The notes under the pieces: model-generated
What the model saw: only the letters and a program-made list of their open reading frames with translations
The model's database searches: none
Told to the model about the DNA's origin: nothing
Source of the DNA: Laetiporus sulphureus 93-53
Taxonomy: Eukaryota > Basidiomycota > Agaricomycetes > Polyporales > Laetiporaceae
Direction: 5' to 3'
Assembly: GCF_001632365.1 (NCBI RefSeq)
Contig: NW_024468571.1
Location: forward strand, 124,001 to 188,000
DNA length: 64,000 nucleotides
In this document: positions 23,247-36,092 of the stretch, piece after piece
How the letters are laid out: every line of letters starts with the position of its first letter
Numbering within the stretch: the first letter of the stretch is position 1
Made by a program: the position numbers and the translations under genes

Positions 23247-25381
23247 ATGGATGTCCTCGTCTACTCGGGCCCCGAGGTCCTTCCATCCTCCCTGGCCCAT
23301 TGTATTAACACCCTCCGCTCACTGCTAGTCCCAAACTATGCCGTCCAAGCACTCCCACACCAGCCTCTCGTCTCTCAGCCCTGGTCTGCCAATTGTGCGC
23401 TTCTCGTCCTTCCCACTTGTCGCGGCTTCCTGCCCTCCCTGCCGTTCCGCTCGGCCGTGAGTGCTTTTATCGAGAGTGGCGGCGCCCTCCTGGTAATCGG
23501 CGCCAGCGTGTCGACTCCGCGGCCTGTCATACCTGCGGTATCGCTCGAAGATCGGCTGGCGCATCTGAGGTTGTACGATGGCAAGTCGATGCGGCTTTTG
23601 GACAAGGTTTCTGGAAGTATGTTCGATGTCAGCCTCAGAGGGTGGTCGGAGGATTCGCTTCGATCGGTGACTGTAGAAGCCACAGGCGCACAGCCTATTC
23701 GTGGTATCATTGCTCCTGCTGATTTTGGAAAGCTCGACGTGGATACCACAGGAGATAGTGCAGAGGTGATTGCTAGATACGTTGACGCTGGCGACGAAAC
23801 GAACTTAGCCGCTGCGATTCTTTGTTACGTCGGCAAGGGCAGCGCAGTCTTCTGGAATAGCCTTATCGACCAGCCACTCACGGAGGAACCTGCGGTGACC
23901 ATTCTGAGCCAGGCAGAGCCGCCTCTATCCCAGGATAAAATCAGCGCTACCGAGCGGGGACGACAGGACCTGCTTCGAATGACTCTCCAACGGCTGGGTC
24001 TAGTCCTCCCGAAGAAGAAGCTCACTGTGCTCAGTCCCTTACCGCAATTCCTCATAAGCACGCCATCCAAGCCGTGGATCGTCGAGCGGGTCATGCAGGA
24101 GCTGTCCATACACTCCCTGGAAGAGCCACACATACTGAAGGACAACGCCGACACGTTTGAATTTCGCGATGCCTCGAAGGATTCGGACTTACCGGACTCT
24201 GCGCGAGAGGCAGCAGCGAAGAACGTAAAGCTGGATGCTTCGGTTTTGCAGCCGAAGATTGTGCTTCTTGGTAAGGACGGGACCATTCCCTCGGTGGAGC
24301 AGACCCCGCTATTCGATATTCGCAACTTCTATGAGGAACTAGTCGTCGCCCGAAGGGAAAACCACTGCCTGGAATGTGCGGAACCTTGGGGAATGGGCGA
24401 GGCACTGCTCTACGGCGAGGTGGTCACGAGCACCCAGTCGATGCTAGATAAGTGAGCTTGCTACTCATCCGCCCCCTCACCATCTTCTAATATATATGTT
24501 TGGCATAGGAACCTTCGCCTACTCTCCAGCCTTCCTTCACCGCTAGTCTCCGTCGCCTCGCACCAACTTGCAGGCCGCGGGCGCGGCGCGAACGTGTGGC
24601 TCTCTTCGGGCGGGAGCCTGCTCTTCTCGCTTCTCCTGCGCGTGTCGCTTTCTGACGTGCCCGCTGCGCGTCTCGTGTTCGTGCAGTACCTCTTCGCGCT
24701 CGCCGTTGCAGAGGCGTGCCGCGATCCCGCCGTACTGGGCGACGCGGGCAGGCACGTGAGGCTGAAGTGGCCGAATGATGTGTATGCGCTGAGGGAAGAC
24801 GGCGTGAGGAAGAAGATGGGCGGCGTGCTGGTGAATACGAGTTTCTCATCGGGGCAAGTGGAGGTTGTGATTGGTGTGTGGTTTCCTGTTGTCTGACGAT
24901 TTCCATAAAATGATGAGATGGCAGGATGTGGCCTCAATGTATGGAATTCGCCGCCGATCCAGTCGTTGCTGCACCTCGTGTCTCCTGAATCGCGCACACA
25001 GCTGACGATGGAGCGCACGCTGGCAACGATACTGGCGAGGTTCGAGAGCATGTGGAACACGTTTGTGGCTCACAATGGTTCCTTCGAGCCATTTTTGGAT
25101 CTGTACTATGAGCGATGGATGCATTCGTGAGCCCGGTCTATCTTCTTCGATTATGATTTATGATCATCCACATTCACCCCAGGGATCAACTCGTCGAGCT
25201 CACAACGACGATGCCCCATCAGAAAGTGCGAATTGTCGGTATTACGAGTGATCATGGGCTGTTACGGACTATGCCGGAGCGAGGTGGATGGTGGAATTCC
25301 GGCGGTAGCTCTTTCATCGACTTGCAGCCGGATGGAAATAGCTTTGATCTGATGGCGGGGTTGATCAAGGCGAAGCGATAG
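23247..25381 (+). CDS. BPL1: Biotin-protein ligase (holocarboxylase synthetase)
   Basis: Makes biotinyl-AMP and attaches biotin to a lysine of carboxylases. Four exons (23247-24451, 24509-24873, 24925-25126, 25183-25381) sum to 1971 nt: 656 residues. The N-terminal half is the glutamine-amidotransferase-like domain of fungal Bpl1 (MDVLVYSGPEVLPSSLAHCI, FIESGGALLVIGASVSTP). The catalytic half has LLDKNLRLLSSLPSPLVSVA, SHQLAGRGRGANVW (biotinyl-AMP loop GRGRG-x-x-x-W), LKWPNDVYAL, KKMGGVLV and IGCGLNVWNS, with the C-terminal capping domain at the end. The upstream in-frame TTG was not used because ATG 23247 starts exactly where the family does. Confidence 0.95.
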
Positions 25382-26734
25382 AGGTGAAGCGGTTTCACTC
25401 ACGAGTCACGAGAACACCCATCTACGAAGGCTTACCTACGATAGTAGCAAACTATGGCCCGAAGCGATTTGTATGCTCCGTTTCAGCTTATCTCATGGTT
25501 TATACGGAAGAAACATTCTGTTACACAGGGACCCGGGTTCTGCATCTCAATGTCAATACTAGCGGTGGAGCATGGCGATGCTCTGTTGTGGAGACGCTTG
25601 TGACTTCTTACTTGTAATCATACGTGATTTCAAAAAGGAACCTGGTATCTAATACTGTTCAAGGTTAGCTGGACTGACTCTGGCGCGCCAAAACTGTTCA
25701 CTTGAAGTGTGCGAGATGGAGTTTGCGAGCGAATAACTTTATATACGATTCTAGGAATGACAGTATACAGCCTCCTCGACACAGCACTGGATCGGAATTT
25801 GAATCGGTGGGCGACATTACTTACAGGTGTGACTCTAGATCTAGAGGACACTTAATCGTGTTTATTCCAATTCGGGCAGATGCGTTGCCGCTTACGGTAA
25901 TGTCGACCCGCTCTTCACGACTCGTCACCTTTCCCGTGTCGATTCGCCTCGCTTTGACAGCTCTCACGGTTGTCAATCTCGCCTGACTCAGAGTATATAG
26001 AGCATCCTCCTTTGATTCCAAGGGGTTAATCACCCTCCTTCCCCTGTGCCACTCACATGCCCCTGCTGGTACATGTTGTGCCTGAGACAGCATCTTCGCT
26101 GCTCTCAGCAACAGCAAATTGCCGACGGATGCCTTGTACGCTTCGGAAGTTCAAGCGGTTCATCGTATGGTGTCAGGAAGTCAGATCCAAATCAAAGGTG
26201 GTAAGAATATTACCTAATGCAATCGAGGATTCCGGCTGTTTCTCTGAGATTGTGAGTTTTGGTTACAGGATTGATCATGAAGCTCGAAGGCTTGCTGAAC
26301 AAAACGAGGGTTCGTCGCGACATGTTTTGGCCACAGAAGTGACGTCGCCACTCGCGCACGTGGTGTACGAGACGCGTTGGAGCGCTCGAGAGTCGAATTG
26401 TTCCTCAAGTACAGATGACATATGTGCTTTCAGTTCCGCGCTCCCAGCCGTCCAGACACTTTATGCGGGCGAGACGATTGGCGGGACGGAGCACCGGCTA
26501 CAATGACGCAACGGTCTTCATGGTGGCGAGCGCCATGCCTGCGGACACTTCCGCCTTTTCTAAATATTAGCATTAGAACGGCTGGCTAGCTATGCCTGCC
26601 TCGAACCGCTCCATGCCGTGCCTGCCGACGCAGCGGTGCAGCGCAGTCTCGTCCGGCCCTCTTATAACATTGCGTAGGGTGGCAAGCTCTGTTATACCTC
26701 CCCCCTATCCGCCAAGCAACCTAAGCCGACGCCA
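25382..26734. other. 1.35-kb intergenic region upstream of PMA1
   Basis: No gene model found. A TTATAAC TATA-like element near 26662 is about 70 bases upstream of the PMA1 ATG. A long promoter fits a highly expressed H+-ATPase gene. Confidence 0.4.
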
Positions 26735-29700
26735 TGCCTCTCTTCCACAGGAAGAAGGCTAAACCCACTGACAAAGAGGCCTCACCTGGCACCATCGATG
26801 GCAGCGTGCATCAAGAAAAGACTGGTGAGAGTCGCCTGCGTCGATATTTGTGCCTCTCCTCTGACTCTCCTCCGACTCCGTGCGCACACAGCCTATGATG
26901 AAGGCAATGAATATGACATCCTACTTCGCTATGCTAAAGACGAGGCGGCTAAGCTAAAACGCGGCGAGGGAAAAGAGGAAACCGAAGAAGAGGGCCAATA
27001 TGTTCGCCTTTGGTACATGCCCTGGAAGAAGGTCAAGGCGGTCAGTAGCAAGGAGAAGAAGATACCGCTAGACTGGCTGCACACCGACATGCTTCAAGGC
27101 TTGCCATCTGGTCCGGAGGTGGACAAAAGACGAGCCGTGTATGGTTGGAACGAGCTTCAAAGGTGCGTCTACAACCCCCTTCTGCCTTCATCCAAGATAA
27201 CCTATGCGCGCATTATTATAGCGAAAAGGAGAACCAGATCCTCAAGTTCATTTCGTATTTTCGCGGCCCAATTCTCTACGTCATGGAGCTTGCTGTCTGT
27301 TTGTCCGCAGGTTTACGTGACTGGATTGATTTCGGTGTCATTGTAAGTTATGTGGATTTCATTATGAGGGTACGACTCATTGCGATTCCGCGTTAGATTG
27401 GTATCTTGTTCCTCAACGCTGGTGTCGGTTGGTACCAGGAAAAGTGAGCACACAAGCCATCTAAGATGTCCGCGCAATCTTCATGTTGACATCGTCCATA
27501 CGCTTAGGCAAGCTGGAGACATCGTCGCACAGTTAAAGGCTGGTATCGCATTGAAGGCATCGGTCATTCGTGATGGCCGTGAGCAGGAGATCGCAGCGCG
27601 CGATGTGGTGCCAGGCGACATTGTAAGTTTATCTCGTCTCATGCGTAATCGCTATGGGAGGTGACAATGCATCCCAGGTCGTCATTGAAGAGGGTCGCAC
27701 GATTCCGGCAGATGCAAAGGCACGCGTTATTATTTCAGAACCTTCTCGCATTGACTGAATGTTCCCGTCCAGATCTTGGCCGATTACAACGACAAGTCCG
27801 GCGCTAAGTCGAAGCCGATTCCGGAGAGGCGCACACGAAGAAACTCGAACTCGAGCAACAGTGGCTCGTCAACGATGTCCAATAAATCAGGCATCGACAA
27901 GGGCCCGTCGGTGTTATCAGTCGACCAGAGTGCGATCACGGGCGAGTCGTTGGCAGTGGACAAGTTTTTGGGCGACATTGCATACTATACGTGTGGCGTG
28001 AAGCGTGGAAAGTGCTACGGTATCGTAGTGGCGAGTGCACAGCAGAGCTTTGTCGGAAAGACGGCAAGCTTGGTAATGTGTGAGTAGCTGGTCTGTCATG
28101 CTCGTGTACGATGATCAAGGACTTACTGTGACGGTAAATATCAGCATCGAAAGGAAAGGGGCATTTCCAGATTGTTCTCGGTGGTATCGGGCTGGCTCTC
28201 TTAATTATAGTGCTCGCCTTCATCTTTATTGTCTGGATCGGCGGATTCTTTAGGTGAGTAGATACGCGTGCTATTCGCATATTGCTTTGTTCATCCATTA
28301 TGATCTTCAGACATGTGGGTATTGCAACGCCGAGAGAGAACAATCTGCTGGTGTATGCGCTGATCTTCTTGGTAAGTCGCGCTCTGCGGATTTACGCAGT
28401 CGGCGTTCATGCTAATGACGTTTTCTGGAATAGATCATCGGTGTTCCAGTTGGTCTTCCATGCGTGACGACCACTACAATGGTACGGGAGCTCTCTTAAT
28501 GACAGCCAGTAAAACTGAATGCCTCTTGGTGTCCAGGCTGTTGGTGCAGCATACCTCGCGAAACACAAGGCTATCGTGCAAAAGCTTACTGCGATTGAGT
28601 CGCTTGCAGGTGAGCCATTCGGCATGTGATGTCGGGATACATGTCAGGCGTTGACGCTTGCATATGCAGGCGTGGACATATTGTGTTCTGATAAGACGGG
28701 TACATTGACTGCGAACAAGCTGTCGCTCAACGTACCATACATCGCGCCAGGCGTCGATCCCAACTGGTTCATGGCCGTGAGTACCTGTGTATATATTGTG
28801 TCGCGGGTTAATATGCTCAAGTTTCGCCTGCATAGGTTGCTGTTCTCGCTTCGTCACACAATGTTAAATCGCTGGATCCCATTGATAAGGTCACCATCGT
28901 CGGTCTCAAGGACTATCCCGGTGCGCAGGAGATTCTACGCGGTGGCTGGATTACCCACAAGTTCATGCCATTCGATCCTGTGTCGAAACGTATCACCGCC
29001 GACGTTGAGAAGGATGGCAAGCGATACACGTGTGCAAAGGGCGCGCCGAATGCGTACGTTTTCGTCATCCACTAGCTTTCATGTTATTGACGCTGCCATT
29101 GTACAGGATCTTGCGCCTCGACAAGTTCGATCCCGACACCGTACAGGCATACCGCGCGCAGGCGCAGGAGTTCGCGCAGCGTGGTTTCCGCTCCCTTGGT
29201 GTTGCTGTCAAGGAGGATGACAAGCCCTGGCAGCTCCTAGGCATGCTTTCCATGTTTGACCCTCCTCGCCCTGACACAGCTGCTGTATGTATGGCATGAC
29301 CTCTCTGGATCTTCAGGCACTGATCGCACGTCGAACAGACTATCCGCGAAGCCATCGATCTGGGAATCCACGTTAAGATGCTCACTGGTGACGCCGTTGC
29401 CATTGCAATCGAGACGTGCAAGCAGCTCTCGCTCGGCACGAACGTATACGAGTCTGAGCGGTTGATCAGCGGTGGAATGACCGGATCAGAAGTACGCGAT
29501 TTCATTGAAGCAGCGGATGGGTTCGCGGAGGTGTATCCGGAGCACAAGTACCAGGTCGTCTCGATGCTCCAGGAGCGTGGGCACTTGACTGCTATGACTG
29601 GTGATGGCGTCAGTGAGTATCATCACATCCGGTTGTCTGAGGGTCTGAGGGGCTTTACAATGAATCCATTCGCTAACTACAGACGACGCTCCATCACTTA

Positions 29701-31217
29701 AGAAGGCGGACTGTGGTATCGCCGTGCAAGGTGCATCAGACGCTGCAAGAACTGCTGCCGATGTCGTCTTCCTCGGTGAGGGCCTCAGCACGATCATCAC
29801 GAGCATCAAGGTTGCCCGCCAGATCTTTCATCGTATGAAGGCTTACATTGTCTATCGTATCGCGCTTTGTATTCATTTGGAACTCTATCTAGTGAGTTAT
29901 CCGTTGATTCCTTAGTCGTGCTGATCGCTCATGATGATGCATTGGTAGTGTCTATCTATCCTCATTCTGAATGAGACAATTCGGGTAGACCTTGTTGTTT
30001 TCTTGGCCATTTTCGCTGAGTAAGCAGAGTCAACAGTGTCGACAAGTTGATACATGCTCACTACCGCTCACCAGTGTCGCTACCATCGCTATTGCTTATG
30101 ATAACGCTCCGTATGACCGCAAGCCTGTGGACTGGCAACTCCCCAAGGTGTGGATCATGTCAACGCTGATGGGCATGATGCTTGCGGGTGGCACCTGGAT
30201 CATACGGGGAACCCTCTTGCTCTCCGATGGGGGTATCATCCAGAACTTTGGCAGGTATGTGGTCACTGAAGATGATCTGCTGAACGGTTCTTAGCCTCTT
30301 CACATAGTGTCCAAGAGATCTTGTTTCTCGAAGTCGCGTTGACGGAGTCATGGGTAATCTTGATCACCCGGATGGCGATAGGCCCCAGTTCAGGCCCCTT
30401 TGTGTTGCCGTCATGGCAGCTGCTTGCCGCAGTTCTCGGAGTGGATGCCCTTGCGACTATTTTTGCGCTGTTTGGATGGATCTCTGGCCCTGGGGAGCAC
30501 GGAGGGTAAGTTAAATTGTAATGTCGGCCGTATGCAGACCGTCTGACATCGTTACTCTTTTGAAGATGGACTGATATCGTCACTGTGGTGAAGATCTGGG
30601 GATACTCTTTTGGTGTCTTCGTCGTTGTTGGCTTACTCTGTAAGTGAAGTTGGCTACGGTTCACAGATACATCATTTCACTGTGCGCGTCAGACTACATA
30701 TTGAGCACGTTCCAGTGGCTGGACAACGTTGGCAGACGCAACGTAAGTGCTTGCTGCTTCCATATTCTCTTCATTACATGGCGCTGATGAGAGTCGTGTT
30801 CTACAGCGGAGCAAGAAGAACGTTAAGCTCGAGAACTTCATCAGCGAGATGCAGCGGCTTACGCTGGTCCACGAGCGTGACTCAAGTGGCGAGTCATACT
30901 ATCGTATCGCGACAGGCCCATCTGCAGAAGAGAAGGCAAAGTCCGAGAAACAAAAGGCTGCCGCCGCGAAGAACGCTGCTGAGGCGGCGAAGAAGACGGT
31001 CAAGGTCAGCCAGCATGACACAGAGGAGAAGGGTAGCCGCATCGAGCCATCCGGATCTAAGCAGGGCGGAAATGGTGGAGACACTCGCGGCACGAACACT
31101 CCGGGGACACGCTCCCCCGGTGGTGCGGCCTCACCAGGAGCACGGAGCCCAAGCGCACTCAGCATGTCAAGCGGGCAAAGTCCTGGTGGGACCAGCACGC
31201 CGAATCATCCACAATAG
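26735..31217 (+). CDS. PMA1: Plasma-membrane H+-ATPase (P3A-type)
   Basis: Electrogenic proton pump of the plasma membrane. Start ATG 26735 ([20 protein letters not shown]); about 16 introns. Blocks in order: [20 protein letters not shown] (M1), [14 protein letters not shown], a Ser/Asn/Lys-rich A-domain loop, [32 protein letters not shown] (M4), [20 protein letters not shown] (phospho-Asp), [54 protein letters not shown] (joined across an intron), [20 protein letters not shown], then M5-M10. The C-terminus is a long Lys/Ala then Pro/Gly/Ser tail (30900-31217) rather than the short yeast one; this is where regulatory phosphorylation occurs in the family. Catalytic residues all look intact. 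Confidence 0.96.
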
Positions 31218-32304
31218 TGATCCTCAACCATGCCAATTTAGTGGCTATGAACCCAGCAGTAGACCGTTTTGTCGACGTTTTATGGAAGCGTCTATATTGT
31301 ATTTTCCATCGCTGCTATATCTTCTGTCCCAGTGTAACATATTATCGTGGCTCGCACTTCCTGCTGTTGCTTAAGCTTTGTATCTTATATCACTGTATCT
31401 CATATCCTAGCCTCTTACGGTTGTAGTCATAAAAGCACACGCCGGTGACCACGCACAAGAGAATAGACGGTGAACAGGGGACATTCATCCACATATGGGA
31501 CATATGACAAGCAAAGAATGAGTACAGGACCGTTGTGCGACTGCCCACGATCGGATATCAGTGAAGTAAAGTTAGTAGACGTGTAGTTGAACGACAGGAA
31601 TGCATGATAGCTCGTCGTGAATCCAGATGATCATGCTACTGCCGTGCTTTGCTAGCGCTTTTGCGGGATATCTTCGCTGGAGAAGTCTGGGTCTTCATGC
31701 GAGACTTCGACAGATCCCGCGGGAACCCTAACGAAACATCTCGAACCTCGATGGTGCCGGCATCGGAGCCGAGCAGATGTGGCGAGTGCTTTGCTTCGAC
31801 CAGGCAGAAGAGAAGTGAGAATTCGTGGTCAGAATAGGTCAGCCATAAAGCTACGGAAAGAATAGCATGACCATCCTGACAGTTAGCTATACTAGAGACC
31901 GCAGGCGCGCGAAGATATGCTGTACATGTGAAGTCAGCGACTCAGGTAAACGAACAGGTTGAGTTCAAGTGCGCTGAAGGTACCTTCATTAAAGAAATGG
32001 AAAGCCAGTGCTTCGAATCACTACTCCAAAGGAACAGCGCACGGTAATTCATATTCAGGCGCACAAGAATAATACAGATGCAGATTACCAGACCGTTGTA
32101 CGGACTTCTCATCTCCCCTTTTGTCTGTAAAGTTCGTCCACGTACTAAATTGATACACTGAAACATCTCAGTAAACATTGTACAGGCTCAATGCTTACAC
32201 ATAAGCGCAAAGGTACATTCACAACCCATAAGTGCCCTACACTGAGCTTTAGCGAGACGTCATGACAGATTCAAGCGGTACGGAAGAAATTGCTCACTAT
32301 GTGT
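31218..32304. other. Intergenic region between PMA1 and F-box gene 1
   Basis: Convergent 3' ends. It includes a minus-strand open stretch, 31886-31636, described separately. No other gene is seen. Confidence 0.4.
31636..31886 (-). CDS. Possible 3'-terminal exon of an unrecognised gene
   Basis: Reading leftward from a TATAG acceptor at about 31887 there is an open frame of about 83 codons to a TAG at 31636-31638, with sensible protein composition (LSVALWLTYSDHEFSLLFCL, then GSDAGTIEVRDVSLGFP and a basic tail). I could not connect it to an upstream exon with a matching phase, and I recognise no family. It may be the end of a small gene starting near 32180, or a relic. Confidence 0.25.
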
Positions 32305-34113
32305 CTACTCATTGTCTTCAAGGTGCGGTTCATACCACATGAACTCGTCCCAATCCGGCAGACTCTTGATTTGGCCGTCTTCGCAGATGGTGTCTACGCA
32401 GCCCATGAGCTCAACCAGGAACTCTCGAGATATGCCTTCGCATCTCGAGAGAACGAGCTCTTGCACGGGTGCACCGAAAACATCACGCCGCTGTTTCAAA
32501 CAGTCCAACAAGCAGGATCGGTCTCGAGCTTGGAAGAAATCGAACTTGTCCAAGTCGAGCACGCGCAAACGAGGGAGAATGCAGGGAGGCTCGGTCCTCA
32601 TGTCTTCCCCGGGATGGAGTTCGGATAGTGCGTATAGGATGTTTGCGAGGTCGGAGAATTGCACGAAGTTACGGATTCGCAGGATTTGGAGCTCGTTGAA
32701 GTGGGCCAGGGCATCGCACCAGGTGTCCCAAGCAATGTACGCATTGCTGTCAGCATCTACAGTCTGCTGCGCTTGCAGGACAATTTCGTTCACGTTGCGG
32801 TATGTGGGCATGCTGCAAATGGCCACCAGCCAGGGATCGCGATCAGCGGGATCCTGTTCATTGGGATTTGGCCTATCGGGATTTCCCGTGTCGATCTTCA
32901 TGTCCACCGACAATCCTACAGAGTTATGCTCTGCATCTTGGCTGGCCGTCCCATCACCTTGCTCCCCATAACTCGTGATCTTCAGCTGGAGTTCCGTTAA
33001 CTTATTAATGGCCAGTACGTGCAGAACGCGAACCATGAGGGATACCTCAGTGGCGTTAGCTAAGCTTGATATGAGATCGTCAGGATGGTCCTCGTCGTTG
33101 GCTGAAGTGTGCAGCGTGATATAGCGGAGTGCAGGAAAGTGAAGGCATGAGATAATGTTTATGATGTGCGGGACAATATCGTCAATGTGAAGACTTTTCA
33201 GGTTGCCTAAGGTGATGACTTCTGATGGCCACTGCGTCTCTTCCGGGTTCATGTCCTCCAAAATGAGCATCTCCAGACAGGGCAGTCCCCGAAGAAAATC
33301 GATAAGCTCTCCTAGACTCGATGGAAGACAATGTTCCGTGCCGTCAGTAGTGGTGAACAGTCCATACACGCTCACAAGCTCCAGATGGCGCAGCGACGGG
33401 AGGGATGGTAGCTTCTGCCAGGACAGGTTGAGAGCTGTGAGCCGAAGAGTCGTGACTTCGGTCATCCGTGTGCCGAGTCTCGCCAATTGGTCATCAAACA
33501 CAGCGTGTCTGCAACGTATAGTATTCTGCACGCTAAGGTAGCGGACGCGGCGACCCCCACCCTCATCTAGAAGAGCATTGACGGCTTTCACTAGATCCAG
33601 TCCAGCAGAAAAAAGTTCAAGAGAAGCTATTTGCGGAGCCCTTCTAAGCACCAGATTCCATGATTCGACTGTAGTTGGCTGGATCTCCGCAGTGACGAAC
33701 AGTGCATGTTTTCGAGCGCATTCAAGGATTAGCTTGGTAAAGTCCTTGTTAACCGGCAGTTTCTCGATAACGCTCCATAGGGACGCATCTTCCAGCAGGA
33801 CTTCCCGCCATTTGCGGCACACGTGCATCAGGTTGAGGAAGTGGTATGGTCGTGGGCGGCCGGAATCGTCCTTGACGTTGTCGATGTGGACATCCTCGAA
33901 AGTCTTGCAGAGAAGCTCGTTAGGCAAGTCGTCAATGGTCTTCAGCCCGCGCCTTCGGAGATAATCTATCTGGACCAGGGGAAGGCCGACGACTGCCTCA
34001 GCGGAGTGTTCAGCGTGGCAGCTGGTATTTGAGAAAGCTCCATAGGTAGGTGAGTCCATAAAGAAGCAATATTCGCGCGGCAGAAACGAGTTCATGATGG
34101 GCAGGAAGTTCAT
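32305..34113 (-). CDS. F-box protein with leucine-rich-repeat-like C-terminus, paralogue 1
   Basis: Likely substrate adaptor of an SCF ubiquitin ligase. Intronless, 602 residues from ATG 34111-34113. The F-box is at about residues 58-105 (IDDLPNELLCKTFEDVHIDN, then FLNLMHVCRKWREVLLEDAS and LWSVIEKLP). The remainder has irregular LRR-like segments (LRHLELVSVYGLF, LEMLILEDMNPEE, LKSLHIDDIVPHI, LRVLDLDKFDF). It closely resembles the F-box gene at 57.1-58.9 kb along its whole length. A TATAAAT element (minus strand) lies only about 20 bases upstream of the ATG, so the true start could be an ATG slightly inside. Confidence 0.85.
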   Translation of the reverse strand: MNFLPIMNSFLPREYCFFMDSPTYGAFSNTSCHAEHSAEAVVGLPLVQIDYLRRRGLKTIDDLPNELLCKTFEDVHIDNVKDDSGRPRPYHFLNLMHVCRKWREVLLEDASLWSVIEKLPVNKDFTKLILECARKHALFVTAEIQPTTVESWNLVLRRAPQIASLELFSAGLDLVKAVNALLDEGGGRRVRYLSVQNTIRCRHAVFDDQLARLGTRMTEVTTLRLTALNLSWQKLPSLPSLRHLELVSVYGLFTTTDGTEHCLPSSLGELIDFLRGLPCLEMLILEDMNPEETQWPSEVITLGNLKSLHIDDIVPHIINIISCLHFPALRYITLHTSANDEDHPDDLISSLANATEVSLMVRVLHVLAINKLTELQLKITSYGEQGDGTASQDAEHNSVGLSVDMKIDTGNPDRPNPNEQDPADRDPWLVAICSMPTYRNVNEIVLQAQQTVDADSNAYIAWDTWCDALAHFNELQILRIRNFVQFSDLANILYALSELHPGEDMRTEPPCILPRLRVLDLDKFDFFQARDRSCLLDCLKQRRDVFGAPVQELVLSRCEGISREFLVELMGCVDTICEDGQIKSLPDWDEFMWYEPHLEDNE

Positions 34114-35537
34114 AAAAGGAGGAAGAAAGCAAATTTATAGCGGCTCGCGTGCGGCCACAGAAGGTGGGCAAACCGTCACGTGTAGCCACCCGTGCATCGC
34201 GAAGGAACCAGTCATTGTGGCTCGTTGCCACAGCATTTCCTTGATGATCTGAAGATTGACGACGTAGCGCGGCCACTTGGTAATCATAAAGTGGCCTTAA
34301 TCCTCGGCTTCGGCAACGATTGGTCTTGTACATTGTTGATCTGCGTGTCTATGATGACAACAACAACTGCGATAGCATCATGCTATCGGAGGTGCCTTAG
34401 GTTTTGCGTTGCTTGATATTACGCCTGGGAGAACTTGAAGGTTTGTCAATATTTTCGATCTTCAAGAGGCATTCTGGCCCTGATCCCAACCGCCGAGTAT
34501 TTTAACAGCTTGTCGTGGACAGACCTCCGCGATGAAACATGCCTAAGCATTCAAGGCGTCGATCTATGTCGCGGTTCAATTATTAGGAAGTATCTCATCC
34601 GTTCGCTCCTGTGACGATGAACACTGTTGGCGCCATGTCATCCAGACAGTACCGCAGAGAGGTTGATTTTGTTCTGTTCACTCCTTATTAGTCTCGTGAG
34701 TAATTGATCACAATATAGCAAATTACCTTGCGGTGTTAATCGACGTCTAGATGCCCGGGTAACCGGATGTTTGCGGTAAGTGCTGGAGAAGGTACAAGTG
34801 ATTGTGCTGGGTCATCCTGGATAGCCTCACTTACATAATCCTGATGTGGTCGGGGCAAAGCTCCTCCTGGTATTGCCTTTCCTCATTGGGCTTACCGATT
34901 GGGACCTATTTAAGCTTCAGCTGCGAGCAAATGCACGCCCGGGCTACCATTTAGCGATCTTCATGGAACCTCCTCTTCGACGAGGTCGCAGAGATAGAAC
35001 ACGCTAACCACCTTCTCATTCGAGGTTGTGAGCGGAACGTGTCCCTGTAGGAGACGGTTAGCGTGGAGTTGTACTTCTAGTGGATTTTGATGCGAGACGG
35101 CTCATCGTGACCATACCGTCATAATACAGAATAGCACCCATTCGAAGCATCCTTTCTTCCCACCGGAGACTTCGTGGTTTTATGTGGACCTCACATTTAA
35201 CAAATCCAGCTTGAGGAGGCGTTTCGCACCTTAATATGCCCATGTCGAGGCCAAGAAGATCCGTAAACATTTTCATCTTAATTTGCCGAAGACGAGGGAC
35301 CTACGGGAACCCATTGAGCCAGCATTTTCAGAAAGTAGCACGGAGTGATATCTTTCCACGACTCGTATGTGGACAGACGTAATCGTGAATAACGGGTTGT
35401 GAAGTGCATAACTTTGCACTAGGTCACAGCATGCATAGAAACGATGTGAGTGACGGTCATAAGCAGAGCGAACAGTTCAACTGTTTAGTCAAAACGCTGG
35501 GGAGGCGAGCTGAGAGGAGTCGACCAGGACGACGCCG
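34114..35537. other. Intergenic region, no gene seen
   Basis: Upstream of F-box gene 1. A 72-codon minus-strand ORF with ATG at 35274-35276 has no recognisable features. AT content rises towards 35.5 kb. Confidence 0.35.
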
Positions 35538-35545
35538 CTGCGCGG
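35538..35545. repeat. Left 8-bp target-site duplication of the hAT-like element
   Basis: CTGCGCGG, identical to the right copy at 36093-36100. Confidence 0.88.
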
Positions 35546-36092
35546 TAAGGCTCCAACTATTTATACTATTTACACTCCTGAGGTGTAAATAAATAGTATA
35601 TAGTAAACAGTTGGTATATATGCAGTATAAACAGTTTAGATAAAGTTTATATAGTTTTTTTGTCCCATCTCTAAGTGGAGTTTTACTCAACTGTGAGCAG
35701 CCTCTGTGATTGTTGGGACCCTTAAGGAGCTGGGTGCATCAATACACACATGATAGTGAGCAGAAAACAAGCATTCAACTTCAACACTTGCACCACAAAT
35801 GATAAGAAAATCTCATGTCATACAAAAAATAACAAGAAACTCATGTTCATGAGTCTATATGATGATCAACTGTCAGTGGTGGCTTCTATCAAACACTATG
35901 ACTTTCAATTGGCTCACTGTTGCACTGTCAAATCTATCAATTGTGCACTCAATAGTCTTATGTCATCATAAAACTATTTATACTATATATAAACATCTAT
36001 TTACTATATACAGCCCAACCTGTAAATAAACAGATATAGTAAACAGTTAAAACTATTTAACATAGTATATAGATAGAAATGTTGGAGCCTTA
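35546..36092. mobile_element. 547-bp non-autonomous hAT-like DNA transposon (MITE)
   Basis: Terminal inverted repeats TAAGGCTCCAAC (35546-35557) and GTTGGAGCCTTA (36081-36092) are perfect 12-bp reverse complements. They are flanked by an exact 8-bp target duplication CTGCGCGG at 35538-35545 and 36093-36100. The interior is AT-rich with subterminal palindromes: 35558-35605 (arms ATTTACAC/GTGTAAAT) and a similar cluster at 35970-36060. An 8-bp TSD with short TIRs is the rule for hAT (and KDZ) superfamilies. No transposase frame is present, so mobilisation would be in trans. Confidence 0.88.

Noticed and set aside
24091..25060. Minus-strand ORFs opposite BPL1
   Set aside because: Antisense shadows; the plus strand has a complete, motif-supported and in-frame gene.
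20499..25381. Secondary-metabolite or defence cluster around the MFS gene
   Set aside because: Neighbours are primary-metabolism genes (FAD1, BPL1); no PKS, NRPS, terpene or tailoring enzymes.
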